Made by a program: the position numbers and the translations under genes. A stretch of 64,000 nt of DNA from G016756615 sp035556195 (GTDB taxonomy: Bacteria; Pseudomonadota; Alphaproteobacteria; Rhizobiales; Rhizobiaceae): contig DATMFK010000060.1 of NCBI GenBank assembly GCA_035556195.1, forward strand, positions 62,001-126,000, read 5' to 3'. The notes under the pieces were generated by a model, which saw nothing but the letters and a program-made list of their open reading frames with translations, was not told where the DNA came from and made no database searches. Below are positions 17,165-25,535 of this stretch, piece after piece. The first letter of the stretch is position 1; the number at the start of each line of letters is the position of its first letter.

Positions 17165-17182
17165 CCCCTATGTTTGAAGGGG
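17165..17182. promoter_or_regulatory. Repeated palindromic element, copy 2
   Basis: CCCCTATGTTTGAAGGGG matches copy 1 at 13666-13683 at 15 of 18 positions, including both CCCCT/AGGGG arms. It sits 24 bp past the response-regulator stop and about 79 bp before the lipoprotein start at 17262. It could alternatively be a terminator hairpin for the kinase operon, but no T-run follows. Confidence 0.5.
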
Positions 17183-17261
17183 GCTCCGGCTGATTGGTCA
17201 TGCTAGGTCCGCCTCGAGAGCATGTTCGTTTGACCATGCTCAAGGAAGCGAGGCTGCAATC

Positions 17262-17726
17262 ATGTTTTGCGCAAGGCCTGAGCCTAAGCGACTAGTTTCG
17301 ATAGTATCATCCAAAAGGGTTCAGCAGGATATCAATAGGGGTTCAGGAACCGGCGTCGGACATCTTTCTCGCATAGTGGCCGCGGCGATAACGGCCTTGC
17401 TAATCGCCGCGTGCCAGAGCCCAACAACGACCAGTTTCGACAGTCCGGTCTTCTCAGATGAAACGCGCGCTTTGGAAAAGCAACTCGAAGCAGAGGCGGC
17501 GGCGCTGGGAACTGCGCAGGCGGCAATGAGCATGCCCGCTGCTTGGGATCCTACGGGTGCTGCAAGTCTGGCGACAATTCCTGCAGGGCTGGCTGCGCGG
17601 GAGGCATGGCGTCGAAATGCGGATGCAAGAATGGAAGCCCAACTGGACAAGGATGAACGGGCTTTTTTGCGGAGGTATGGGATGAATCCCGATGGAACGC
17701 CTTCGGGGCGGCGGCCGGGTTCGTAG
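17262..17726 (+). CDS. Small lipoprotein of unknown function
   Basis: 154 residues. The N-terminus is longer than usual, but a hydrophobic helix ending AAAITALLIAACQSPT gives a lipobox (IAAC), so the product is probably a lipoprotein; a GTG nearer the hydrophobic segment is a possible alternative start. The mature part is Ala-rich and helical (LEKQLEAEAAALGTAQAA) and ends with a basic tail. I recognise no family. The repeated element 79 bp upstream links it to the kinase/regulator unit, suggesting it is an output gene of that system. Confidence 0.6.
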   Translation: MFCARPEPKRLVSIVSSKRVQQDINRGSGTGVGHLSRIVAAAITALLIAACQSPTTTSFDSPVFSDETRALEKQLEAEAAALGTAQAAMSMPAAWDPTGAASLATIPAGLAAREAWRRNADARMEAQLDKDERAFLRRYGMNPDGTPSGRRPGS

Positions 17727-17979
17727 AGCATCATGGCCGAGCACCTCGGGGCGGAGCCGGAGCAGGGCGAAGGCGCTAAGCCTCGGCCGCGCAGGACGTC
17801 ATCCAGCAGATCTGGCTGGGGCGACGGAGAGGCCGGCAAGAAGCGGGGCATGTTGGGTTTGCCTCGTCGCCTATGTGTGTGGTGCCCCGAGCCACGGCGC
17901 AATTCAAGCCTTGCGCCCGCCACGCGACACCCACGGCGTCGGATTGAGAACGGCCTCGCAACTTGCCTTCAGCAGCAGC

Positions 17980-18624
17980 CTACCACCAACAGCCCTGCGC
18001 AATACCGCACAGCGTCGAATTGAACACCGCGATTTCGTGATCCGACACTTCGTGGCTTCGATCGGGCAATACATCGCAACGGAGCCGTGCCCTCGCTCGC
18101 GACAGAGCCTCCACCGCATTTGCTGTTGCCTCGGCCGGAATCCAGGGGTCCTTGTCTGAGCCCGTAAGATAGACTTGCATGCCATCCAGATCGGCGAAGG
18201 GCCTGTCGCATGTGGCAGTGCCAACGCGACAGCCGGTCAGGTTGACCATCGCACCGCGCCATGGCCCGTGCCACATTGCGTATTCCAGCGCCAGGCAGGC
18301 TCCCTGGCTGAAGCCGCCGATGACGAGTGGTTTTGGATCCGCCGTGCCATGGGCGAGGCCCTCGACCAATCCCCTGATATGATCCACGGACTCTTTGAGC
18401 TGGCGCCTCGTCTCGTTGGTCAGTGCCTCGGTGGCGCGAGCGCTGTACCAGCTGTTGCCGCACGCGCGCGGCAAGACGTACGCCACGTGTGGAGCGTTGA
18501 GCTTGGAGATGACCTCCGCTTGCATATCTTCCGGCGACTGCGTTCGGCCGTGGATGAATATGCAATGGACCCGGGCCTCCTCGGGCGCAACGCCGAGGAG
18601 GAGGGGAGCAGCGTGAGCGGGCAT
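17980..18624 (-). CDS. Serine esterase of the phospholipase/carboxylesterase family
   Basis: 214 residues with the alpha/beta-hydrolase pattern: oxyanion region VHCIFIHGRTQSPEDM, nucleophile elbow in VIGGFSQGACLALEYA (GFSQG), an Asp in TGSDKDPWIP and a His in PDRSHEVSDHE, a complete Ser-Asp-His triad. The length fits the YpfH/carboxylesterase type. The ATG is 8 bp after the stop of the extradiol-type dioxygenase gene, so the two are co-transcribed. LinE-type clusters often carry such a hydrolase, which may cleave a ring-opened acyl or ester intermediate. The real substrate is unknown. Confidence 0.82.
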   Translation of the reverse strand: MPAHAAPLLLGVAPEEARVHCIFIHGRTQSPEDMQAEVISKLNAPHVAYVLPRACGNSWYSARATEALTNETRRQLKESVDHIRGLVEGLAHGTADPKPLVIGGFSQGACLALEYAMWHGPWRGAMVNLTGCRVGTATCDRPFADLDGMQVYLTGSDKDPWIPAEATANAVEALSRARARLRCDVLPDRSHEVSDHEIAVFNSTLCGIAQGCWW

Positions 18625-18632
18625 GGCCTGGC

Positions 18633-19589
18633 TCAGAAATTCGCAGGTTCTAGTCCGGCAATCAGTTCCTGCTTGCGATCCTCGAACCAGGGCGGAAAGA
18701 CGAGGGTGGTGCCGATCTTGTCCGCCGGCTCATCGAGCGCCCAGCCGCCTTCCACCGACCATGCGATCTCGAAAAGCGCGCCGCCGGGCGACCGGACATA
18801 GCAGGACTTGAAATAGTTGCGATCCTTCTGGTCGGACACGTCGGTGAAGCCGAGGCCTTCGAGATGCGCCTTGAGCTTGAGCTGGTTTTCCTCGCCGCCC
18901 GTATTGAGCGCAAGGTGGTGGATGGTGCCGCCAGCGAGCGTCCAGGTGCCCTGAGGCCCGTTGGCTTCATGCAGCACTTCGACCATGCTGTTGGGGCCGC
19001 CCGGATTCGGCACCGAGAACATCAGGCCTTCGTCGCTGTCGGCCTCCTTCTTCATCGACATGCCGACAGTGAGGAAGTCGTCCATCGAGGTTCGGTCGAA
19101 CACGGCGATGGCTACGCCATAAATTCCTTTGATCCCGTGGGCGGCGCTGACGCCCTGCGCCTCGTTGACGATCGAGGGGCGGTTGTCGGCTGGGCTTTCC
19201 ACAAGTTCATGCGGGATGCCGCAGGGATGCTTGAAGGCGACACGGGTGACGCCGAAACGTGAGTGTTTTTTCGCCTCGACGCCGTGGTTGTTGAGCCGGT
19301 CGACCCAGTAATCGGCCGTGCCGGTCGGGATGGCTTGCTGGATGATCTTGGACTGGTTCGTCCCGCGCCTGCCGTAGACGCCTGGCTTCCGGAAGGGGAA
19401 GGTCGTGATGATGGTCGAGGCGTCGCCGTTCCTTGAACCGTAGTAGAGGTGGTACACCGGGATCGTCCCGTCGAACAGCACGGTCCGCTTGACCGAGTAA
19501 AGGCCGAGCACCTTGGTGTAGAAGTCGTAATCCTCCTGCGCGCCGTCGGTGCAAAGCGTCAAATGGTGATAGCCGCTGACAAGGGCCAT
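18633..19589 (-). CDS. LinE/PcpA-like ring-cleaving dioxygenase (VOC fold)
   Basis: The ATG at 19587-19589 is chosen because GGAGGAG sits at the right distance upstream of it; an ATG 12 bp earlier would put that site inside the coding region. The 318-residue protein has the two-domain vicinal-oxygen-chelate layout of (chloro)hydroquinone 1,2-dioxygenases. Likely Fe(II) ligands are a His in VSGYHHLTL, a His in GTIHHLAL and a Glu in ALFEIAWS. Blocks such as PVYHLYYG, TTFPFRKPGVYG and NSMVEVLHEANGP match that subfamily. It would open a para-dihydroxylated ring to a maleylacetate-type product, feeding the same reductase as operon I. It is divergent from LysR regulator 1. True substrate unproven. 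Confidence 0.82.
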   Translation of the reverse strand: MALVSGYHHLTLCTDGAQEDYDFYTKVLGLYSVKRTVLFDGTIPVYHLYYGSRNGDASTIITTFPFRKPGVYGRRGTNQSKIIQQAIPTGTADYWVDRLNNHGVEAKKHSRFGVTRVAFKHPCGIPHELVESPADNRPSIVNEAQGVSAAHGIKGIYGVAIAVFDRTSMDDFLTVGMSMKKEADSDEGLMFSVPNPGGPNSMVEVLHEANGPQGTWTLAGGTIHHLALNTGGEENQLKLKAHLEGLGFTDVSDQKDRNYFKSCYVRSPGGALFEIAWSVEGGWALDEPADKIGTTLVFPPWFEDRKQELIAGLEPANF

Positions 19590-19748
19590 GTTCTCCTCCA
19601 TCGAAACAATTTCAAACGCCGGATGCGGTTCCTCGGCCGTTTCTCATCCGGATCCACGGTCGCCGGCGCCCGATTGGGTGGAGGCTGCGTGATCGTCAGG
19701 ACTATAGCCGATCCAATCGCCCATTGATTGACATTTTTCATAAAGGTT

Positions 19749-19763
19749 ATAGCAGATTGCTAT
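19749..19763. promoter_or_regulatory. LysR-type T-N11-A operator, site B
   Basis: ATAGCAGATTGCTAT, an almost perfect palindrome (ATAGCA-N3-TGCTAT) containing T-N11-A. It starts 13 bp before the ATG of LysR regulator 1 and overlaps that codon. The same offset holds for site A (30341) at the paralogous regulator. It probably mediates autoregulation and control of the divergent dioxygenase/esterase pair. Confidence 0.7.
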
Positions 19764-20754
19764 GAAGATCATGGAGCATCACCTCGTTCAACTCGCGGCC
19801 GTCATCGAAGCCGGCGGCGCCACCGAGGCCGCCGCCATGCTCGGCATGACGCAGTCGGCCGTCTCGAGAACGATCTCGATTCTGGAAAAGCGTGTCGGTG
19901 AGCCGCTGTTCGTTTCCGGCCGCCGGCCGATGCAGCCGACCCCGCTCGGGGAGCAACTCGGGCAGCAGGGCAAGTCTATCCTTGTCTCATCGCGAAAGGC
20001 GATGGAGATCATTCGCAGCTTCAAGTCGGGATCGGCGGGACGGGTGCGCATCGGCGGCGTGCCCTTCTTCATGGATGCGGTCGTCTCGCCGATGATCGCC
20101 TCGTTCCAGCGCGGCGAGCCGGGTATCATGGTCCACCAGTCCTATGGCAACTATCCCGATCTCGTCGCCGAGTTGGATTCCGGCCAGATCGACCTGGCCG
20201 TGACGCCGACCGGCTCGGTCGATCTGCGTGCGGACCTTCAATTCGAGTCGATCCTGTCGGCGCGCAATGTGCTCGCTTGCGGCGCCGGCCATCCTCTTAT
20301 GCGAAAGCGCAGCGTCGCGACGGAGGACATGGTCAACTATCCCTGGGTCGCCCCGCTGCCGGGCTCGCCACTGGTGCTCGACATGCACAATATCCTGCTG
20401 ATGCTCGGGCTCGAGGAAGTGGCCCTGCGCTATGCGGGCGGTTCGCTGCTGAGTGTCGTCAACTACCTGACGGGGACCGATGCACTGGCCATCCTGCCGC
20501 ATTCGGTCGCCTATGCCTTCCGGGGCGAGAACAAGATCAGCATCATCCCGCTCGATATCCCGCAGCCGGAGAGGGCACTGGGCATCATGACGCGGAAGAA
20601 GCCGTATTCGAACCCGGCTGGCCGCAAGTTCCTCGGCCATCTTCGCCGGGAGTTCTCCGAACTCCGCCGCGCCGTCGAAAAACACGAGAAGACGATAAAA
20701 TGGGCCCAGGGTCCCTTCATGGGTGAGCGCGAGCGTAAGGCCACGGCGGAATAG
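19762..20754 (+). CDS. LysR-family transcriptional regulator 1
   Basis: 330 residues. The N-terminal winged HTH (about 6-65) includes GGATEAAAMLGMTQSAVSRTI and LEKRVGEPLF. The effector-binding domain follows (about 95-300; VRIGGVPFFMDAVVSPMIA). It is clearly paralogous to LysR regulator 2 at 30354: both start MKI-E-HLVQLAAV and both contain IPxPERALG-MxRKK-like blocks. No Shine-Dalgarno sequence precedes the ATG because a T-N11-A palindrome occupies that space, suggesting leaderless or operator-occluded translation. It is likely activated by an aromatic intermediate and controls the divergent dioxygenase; operons I and II may share it. Confidence 0.9.
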   Translation: MKIMEHHLVQLAAVIEAGGATEAAAMLGMTQSAVSRTISILEKRVGEPLFVSGRRPMQPTPLGEQLGQQGKSILVSSRKAMEIIRSFKSGSAGRVRIGGVPFFMDAVVSPMIASFQRGEPGIMVHQSYGNYPDLVAELDSGQIDLAVTPTGSVDLRADLQFESILSARNVLACGAGHPLMRKRSVATEDMVNYPWVAPLPGSPLVLDMHNILLMLGLEEVALRYAGGSLLSVVNYLTGTDALAILPHSVAYAFRGENKISIIPLDIPQPERALGIMTRKKPYSNPAGRKFLGHLRREFSELRRAVEKHEKTIKWAQGPFMGERERKATAE

Positions 20755-20887
20755 TCCGCGCAACAGCAAAAGACGTCGTGGCCATAGCCCCTTCCGTTCG
20801 CGTGGCCTCCGGGAGAATGGATCTCTGTCAGGCGGTCGGATGCATGGAACAAGCCCGAGCGTGACTGATCATCCTTTGTCGGCTGCC

Positions 20888-20918
20888 TGAAAGGGGGTGG
20901 CGACAGCAACCCCCTTCA
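20888..20918. terminator. Hairpin between convergent LysR 1 and operon I
   Basis: TGAAAGGGGGT pairs with ACCCCCTTCA (one bulge, 10-nt loop). It lies 25 bp from the operon I end and 134 bp past the lysR stop, and can serve either strand. No strong T-run. Confidence 0.6.
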
Positions 20919-20942
20919 ACAGTCGTCGCGAAGGGCAGTGTT

Positions 20943-21827
20943 TCAGCTGTTGCGTCGCGCCAGCACGAAATCGTGCTTCACCTCCCAGAAGTCGCCTGCG
21001 AATTCGTAGCTCTTGGCGCGTTCGGGGTCGTGCACCTTGTCGAACTTGGCGAGCAAGCTTTCCTTGACCCCGAACACGGCATCGGAATGGATATAGGGAT
21101 CGTCGGGATCGAAGATGTGGGTCGTCAGCGTCTCGAAACCGTCGGCGCTGATGATGTAGTGCAGATGCGCCGGCCGGTAGGGGTGGCGGCCGAGGCTTTT
21201 AAGCAACTGGCCCACCGGTCCATCGTCGGGGATCGGATAGTACTTCGGCTTCACCGCCCGGAACCAGTAATGGCCGTCGGGGCCGGTACGGAAGATACCA
21301 CGCAGGTTGAAGTCGGGCTGGATGCCCTTTTGCTGCACGTCGTAGAAGCCCTCGTCATTGGCCTGCCAGACGTCGATCACCGCGTTTTCGATCGGCTTGC
21401 CCTCCGTGTCGAGGATGCGGCCTTCGATCACCATGTCTTCGCCCTTGCCGTCGAGGCAGATATTGGCGCCCATCGGCAGGGGCGGGGCGTCGGCAACATG
21501 GAACGGGCCGAGCACCGTGCTTTCGGAGGCGCCCGAAGGCTTGCGGTTGTTGATGGCGTCGACCAGCATCGATACGCCGAGCACGTCCGACAACAGGATG
21601 AATTCCTGACGCCATTCGTTGCACATCTGGCCGGTCCGGGTGAGGAAGAGGATGGCCTGCATCCACTCGTCCTGCGTCGGTTCCAGCTCCTTGACCGCCT
21701 CGTGCAGCTTGCGGGTTATGACCTCCATCACCTGCCTCAGCCGCTCATCCTTTGCGCCGGCATTGCGGCCGGCCACGACTTCGATCGAGTTCTTCTCGGT
21801 AAAATAGCCCTTTTCATGCGCTTTCAT
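20943..21827 (-). CDS. Intradiol ring-cleavage dioxygenase 1 (hydroxyquinol 1,2-dioxygenase type)
   Basis: 294 residues, the usual length for hydroxyquinol 1,2-dioxygenases. The helical dimerisation region comes first (about 25-100), then the beta-sandwich. All four Fe(III) ligands are visible: Tyr in NDEGFYDVQQK, Tyr in KPKYYPIPDDGPVG exactly 24 residues before the first His, and both His in RPAHLHYI. The reaction would be hydroxyquinol plus O2 to maleylacetate. It is the last gene of operon I, 7 bp after the FAD monooxygenase. A second, more divergent copy opens the same operon, so the two may take different substituted rings. Confidence 0.87.
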   Translation of the reverse strand: MKAHEKGYFTEKNSIEVVAGRNAGAKDERLRQVMEVITRKLHEAVKELEPTQDEWMQAILFLTRTGQMCNEWRQEFILLSDVLGVSMLVDAINNRKPSGASESTVLGPFHVADAPPLPMGANICLDGKGEDMVIEGRILDTEGKPIENAVIDVWQANDEGFYDVQQKGIQPDFNLRGIFRTGPDGHYWFRAVKPKYYPIPDDGPVGQLLKSLGRHPYRPAHLHYIISADGFETLTTHIFDPDDPYIHSDAVFGVKESLLAKFDKVHDPERAKSYEFAGDFWEVKHDFVLARRNS

Positions 21828-21834
21828 TGTCGCC

Positions 21835-23589
21835 TCACCGGCTCAGGATGGTTTTCAAAACGCGCCGCAACTCGGCCTCGGGATCGGCCGCCATGCCTTC
21901 CGAACGCCACGCGACGTGATGGTCGGGCCGCACCAGAACGGCGCCGGCATCGCCGACCTCCCGGGCGCGCGCCCAGTCGCCGTAATGGTCCTGCCATTGC
22001 TGCCGCGGCCCGATGACGTGGACGGTGATCGGCAGGTCGAGTTCCGCAGCCAGCGCCGTGGCGGCATCGACCCAGGCGCGGCCGCCAATGCCGGTCAGGA
22101 TGGTGAACCGCCCATGCCCGCAGAGATCGAGTGTCGAAGCCTTCTTGTTGCCGTCGCCGAACAGCCAGGCATGCGGCACGCGCGCGCCGGGCCAGGTGGT
22201 CTGCTGGAAATGCAACTCCGGATCCTGCGTAAACGCTGGCTCGGACTGGCCGTCGGTCACCACGGCGCTCGACCTGTAGCGCTGGTTCATCTCCACGCCA
22301 TGCGCATCGAACTCGTAGACCTTGAAGGCGATGGCTTCGCGGAGCGCGGCGCGCTGGCTCTCGGCGGCCGGCGTGTCCTCGCAGCGGCGATCCATGTTCT
22401 CCTGCATCTTTACGGGGTCGATGGAATCGAGAAGGCCGAGGGCGCCGAATATCGGGCCGAATTCCTCGATGGACTTGTTGGCGCGGGTCACGATCTGTTT
22501 GGCAATCGGCGCCCGCTCGTCGGAGTAGGTATCGAGGAGGCCGGGGCCAGCCTGACCCTTGACGACCATGGCAAGCTTCCAGGCAAGGTTGAAGCCGTCC
22601 TGGATCGACGTATTCGAACCCAACCCGTTGGACGGGGGATGGCGGTGGATCGCGTCGCCCATGCAGAACACTCGACCCTTGTGGGCGCGCGTCGCATAGC
22701 AGTTGTTGACCGTCCATGTGGAGACGGATGTGATCTCAATATCGATATCGGGGTCGCCGATCAGGTCGCGGGCCACGCCTTCGGCGAAGGCGTTGTCGAC
22801 ATCTGGCACGCCCTCGTTGATGTCGTAACCCCAGTTGATCAGCCATTCGTTCCAGGGACGCACCATGCGCACCAACCCCATGCCGATGCCGCCGACATTC
22901 GAGCCCGGCTGCAGCACCCAGTAGAGGACCGACGGACGATGCGCGACATAGCGGGTGAGATCGGCCTTGAAGATGATGTTCATCGAGCCCGCGACGCCCA
23001 TCTTGCCCTCGAAAGGCAGGCCGATATGCTGAGCGACAAGTGAATTGCCGCCGTCCGCTCCGACCAGATATTTCGAGCGGACGGTGAATTCCCGGCCGGT
23101 CAAGCGGTCGCGGCAGGTGGTGGTCACGCCCTCGGCATCCTGCTCATGGCTTACATATTCCGTCGACATCCGGGCCTGCGTGCCGCGCGAACACGCCGTC
23201 TTGAAGAGCAGCGGTTCCATGAACGTCTGTGGCAGGTCGTTCATCTCGGCGGGCGAAGAAAGGAGATGCTCGGCCTTCGACCGGGGATGATTGCCCCAGG
23301 TCTTGAGGCGCCCGAGTTCCTCGCCTGCGAGCGAGGTGCAGAAGACATTTTCGCCTATGATCTCCTGGGGGGTGCAATGAAGATAGGCTTCGTCCTCGAC
23401 CTCGCGGCCGAGATCGCGCAGCACTTCCATGGTGCGCTGGTTGGTGATGTGGGCGCGCGGCGTGTTGGCGAGCCAGCGGTAGCGGTTGATCGCCATGTTC
23501 TCGACGCCGTAGCTCGAGAGCAGGGCGGCCGTGGCGGAACCCGCCGGCCCGGTTCCAATGATCAATATGTCGGTTTCGATATCAGCCAT
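21835..23589 (-). CDS. TfdB/PheA-like FAD-dependent phenol monooxygenase
   Basis: 584 residues, near the 598 of TfdB 2,4-dichlorophenol hydroxylase. It has the FAD-binding GxGxxG in DILIIGTGPAGSATAALL (about 8-25), the DG motif in YLVGADGGNSLV and the GD motif in VFCMGDAIHRHPPSNGLGSN, followed by a thioredoxin-like C-terminal domain. It would hydroxylate a phenol or dihydroxybenzene with NAD(P)H and O2. Its ATG overlaps the LivM stop by 8 bp. With two intradiol dioxygenases and maleylacetate reductase in the same operon, the likely product is hydroxyquinol or a substituted catechol. Chlorinated substrates are possible but not shown by the sequence. Confidence 0.88.
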   Translation of the reverse strand: MADIETDILIIGTGPAGSATAALLSSYGVENMAINRYRWLANTPRAHITNQRTMEVLRDLGREVEDEAYLHCTPQEIIGENVFCTSLAGEELGRLKTWGNHPRSKAEHLLSSPAEMNDLPQTFMEPLLFKTACSRGTQARMSTEYVSHEQDAEGVTTTCRDRLTGREFTVRSKYLVGADGGNSLVAQHIGLPFEGKMGVAGSMNIIFKADLTRYVAHRPSVLYWVLQPGSNVGGIGMGLVRMVRPWNEWLINWGYDINEGVPDVDNAFAEGVARDLIGDPDIDIEITSVSTWTVNNCYATRAHKGRVFCMGDAIHRHPPSNGLGSNTSIQDGFNLAWKLAMVVKGQAGPGLLDTYSDERAPIAKQIVTRANKSIEEFGPIFGALGLLDSIDPVKMQENMDRRCEDTPAAESQRAALREAIAFKVYEFDAHGVEMNQRYRSSAVVTDGQSEPAFTQDPELHFQQTTWPGARVPHAWLFGDGNKKASTLDLCGHGRFTILTGIGGRAWVDAATALAAELDLPITVHVIGPRQQWQDHYGDWARAREVGDAGAVLVRPDHHVAWRSEGMAADPEAELRRVLKTILSR

Positions 23590-24670
23590 TAGGCAGCCCC
23601 TTGTTCGTCATTGTCTTTGGTTGGCCCGCCAGGATGCGGCGGACTGGAAAGAGCTGGATTCCGGTGCGGTCGGTGAAAAGCCCCCAAAGGCCCCGCGGCG
23701 TGAAGAGCATGATGAGAATGCCGATAAGGCCGAGTATCAGCAGGTACCAGGAACCGTAGTCGGCCAGCAGATTCTGCAGGACGAAGAACACGATCACGCC
23801 GACGATGGGCCCCTCGATCGTCCCGATGCCGCCGATTACGACGATGAAGATCACGTAAGCCGTCCAATCCGGAACCGAGAAGGCTGCGTCCGGCGAGATG
23901 CGCGCCTTCTGCACGAAGATGAGCGCGCCTGTGAGCCCCGTCACCAGCGCTGCGATCAGATAGACGAAGGACTTGGTCCAGAACGGATCGACCCCGACCG
24001 AGCGCGCGGCCTCACGATTGTCGCGCACCGCGGCGAGACCGAGGCCCTGTTTGGACCGCAGGAGCTTGTAGATGAAGCCGATCGTGGCAATCGCCAGCAC
24101 GAGGGCGAGCCAGTAGCAGACGTTATCGGTGGCCTGCGGCCCCCGGACGCCGAGCATATCGGCGACGAAGCGCACACCGAACATGTCGCGCGTGGCGCCT
24201 GACGGAAGCGAGGTGCCGGTGCCGCCGCCCAGCGCCTTCCATTGAGCGATCGACAGCCGGACGATTTCGGCGATCACCCAGGTGCCGATCGCGAAATAGG
24301 CGCCCTGCAGACGGAAGACGAAGAAGGCCGTCGGCACCGAAAGGGCCAGCGCCGCGAGCCCGCCTAGAACGATGGCCACGAGCGGGTCGAGCCCGAGAAG
24401 GCTCACGCCGGCGAACATCGCATAGGCGCCGAAGCCGACAAAGGCCTGCTGGCCGACCGAGACGAGCCCGGCATAGCCCGCAAGCAGGTTCCAGCACTGC
24501 GCCAGCACCAGCATGGTCAGGATGAAGAACAGATCCTGGATCACCGCCCGCGACGCGAAGAACGGCGTTGCGAAGGCGAGCACGATCACGGCGGCGATCA
24601 GCAGAGTGGACACGGCGGAACCGCGTGTGCGCGTCGAGACGGTCCAGGATGGACAAGGGTGATTTTTCAT
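23582..24670 (-). CDS. Liv-type ABC transporter permease (LivM-like), operon I
   Basis: 362 residues from the ATG at 24668-24670, which sits 1 bp after the LivH-like stop; a GTG 15 bp upstream would overlap that gene. About nine transmembrane helices and the LivM signature region: CWNLLAGYAGLVSVGQQAFV, then YFAIGTWVIAEIVRL and GGIGTIEGPIVGVIVFF. It forms the channel with the LivH-like protein. Embedded between aromatic-degradation genes, it probably takes up an aromatic acid or phenolic compound and not branched-chain amino acids. Confidence 0.87.
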   Translation of the reverse strand: MKNHPCPSWTVSTRTRGSAVSTLLIAAVIVLAFATPFFASRAVIQDLFFILTMLVLAQCWNLLAGYAGLVSVGQQAFVGFGAYAMFAGVSLLGLDPLVAIVLGGLAALALSVPTAFFVFRLQGAYFAIGTWVIAEIVRLSIAQWKALGGGTGTSLPSGATRDMFGVRFVADMLGVRGPQATDNVCYWLALVLAIATIGFIYKLLRSKQGLGLAAVRDNREAARSVGVDPFWTKSFVYLIAALVTGLTGALIFVQKARISPDAAFSVPDWTAYVIFIVVIGGIGTIEGPIVGVIVFFVLQNLLADYGSWYLLILGLIGILIMLFTPRGLWGLFTDRTGIQLFPVRRILAGQPKTMTNKGLPNG

Positions 24671-24671
24671 T

Positions 24672-25535
24672 TCAGTCCACCGCACGTGGGAAGAGCCCGC
24701 GAGGCCTGACGATCAGCACCAGCAGGAAGGCGACATGGCCGGCAAGGATCTGCCATTCCGGATTGACCGCCGCGCCCGCCGTCTGCGCCACGCCGATGAT
24801 GATGCCGCCGGCAAGCGTTCCCCAGAAGGAGCCGAGGCCACCGATGATGACGGCTTCGAAGGCGTAGATCAGGCGCGCCGGCCCCATGGTCGGATCGAAA
24901 TTGGCCCGGGTGCCGAGATAGAGCGCAGCGATGGTCACCACCATCATGGCTAGCCCGGTGGCGGTCGCGAAGATGCGTTCGGCGCGGATGCCCATCAGCC
25001 CGGCCGTGGCGCTGTCGTCGGAGGTGGCACGGAAAGCGCGGCCGAGCGAGGTGCGGTAGAACAAGAGGTTGAGCGCGATGATGACGGCTATCGCCGAGAG
25101 GAAGGTCAGCAGCGGCATCGTGCCGATGCTGACCGGACCGATCTGAAGCGAGGCCGTCTCCAGCGCGCCCGCCGAGATGCGGCGGCTGTCGGCGGAGAAG
25201 CCCTCGAGCAAGCCGTTCTGGATGACGACGGAGAGGCCGAAGGTCACGAGCAGCGGCGGCAGGATGTCCTCGCCGAGCGTGCGGTTAAGCACTAGGAACT
25301 GCAGCGCCCATCCGAGAGCGAACATGATCGGCAGAGCGACCGCAGTCGCGACGAACGGATTGAGGCCGAGCGCCGAGACCAGGAGCAGTACCAGGAAGGC
25401 GGCGAGCACGATCAAGTCTCCATGAGCGAGATTGACCAGCCGCATGATGCCGAAGACGAGGCTCAGTCCGGCCGCGAAGAGCGCGTAGAGCCCGCCGAGC
25501 AGGATGCCCTGGATGATCGTGTCGAGCCAGCTCAT
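24672..25535 (-). CDS. Liv-type ABC transporter permease (LivH-like), operon I
   Basis: 287 residues, typical LivH length, with about eight membrane helices. Signature segments are QGILLGGLYALFAAGLSLVF, MRLVNLAHGDLIVLAAF and FEAVIIGGLGSFWGTLAGG. The start overlaps the LivF-like stop by 4 bp (ATGA). It pairs with the LivM-like protein to form the inner-membrane channel. The substrate is inferred to be aromatic from the operon. Confidence 0.88.
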   Translation of the reverse strand: MSWLDTIIQGILLGGLYALFAAGLSLVFGIMRLVNLAHGDLIVLAAFLVLLLVSALGLNPFVATAVALPIMFALGWALQFLVLNRTLGEDILPPLLVTFGLSVVIQNGLLEGFSADSRRISAGALETASLQIGPVSIGTMPLLTFLSAIAVIIALNLLFYRTSLGRAFRATSDDSATAGLMGIRAERIFATATGLAMMVVTIAALYLGTRANFDPTMGPARLIYAFEAVIIGGLGSFWGTLAGGIIIGVAQTAGAAVNPEWQILAGHVAFLLVLIVRPRGLFPRAVD

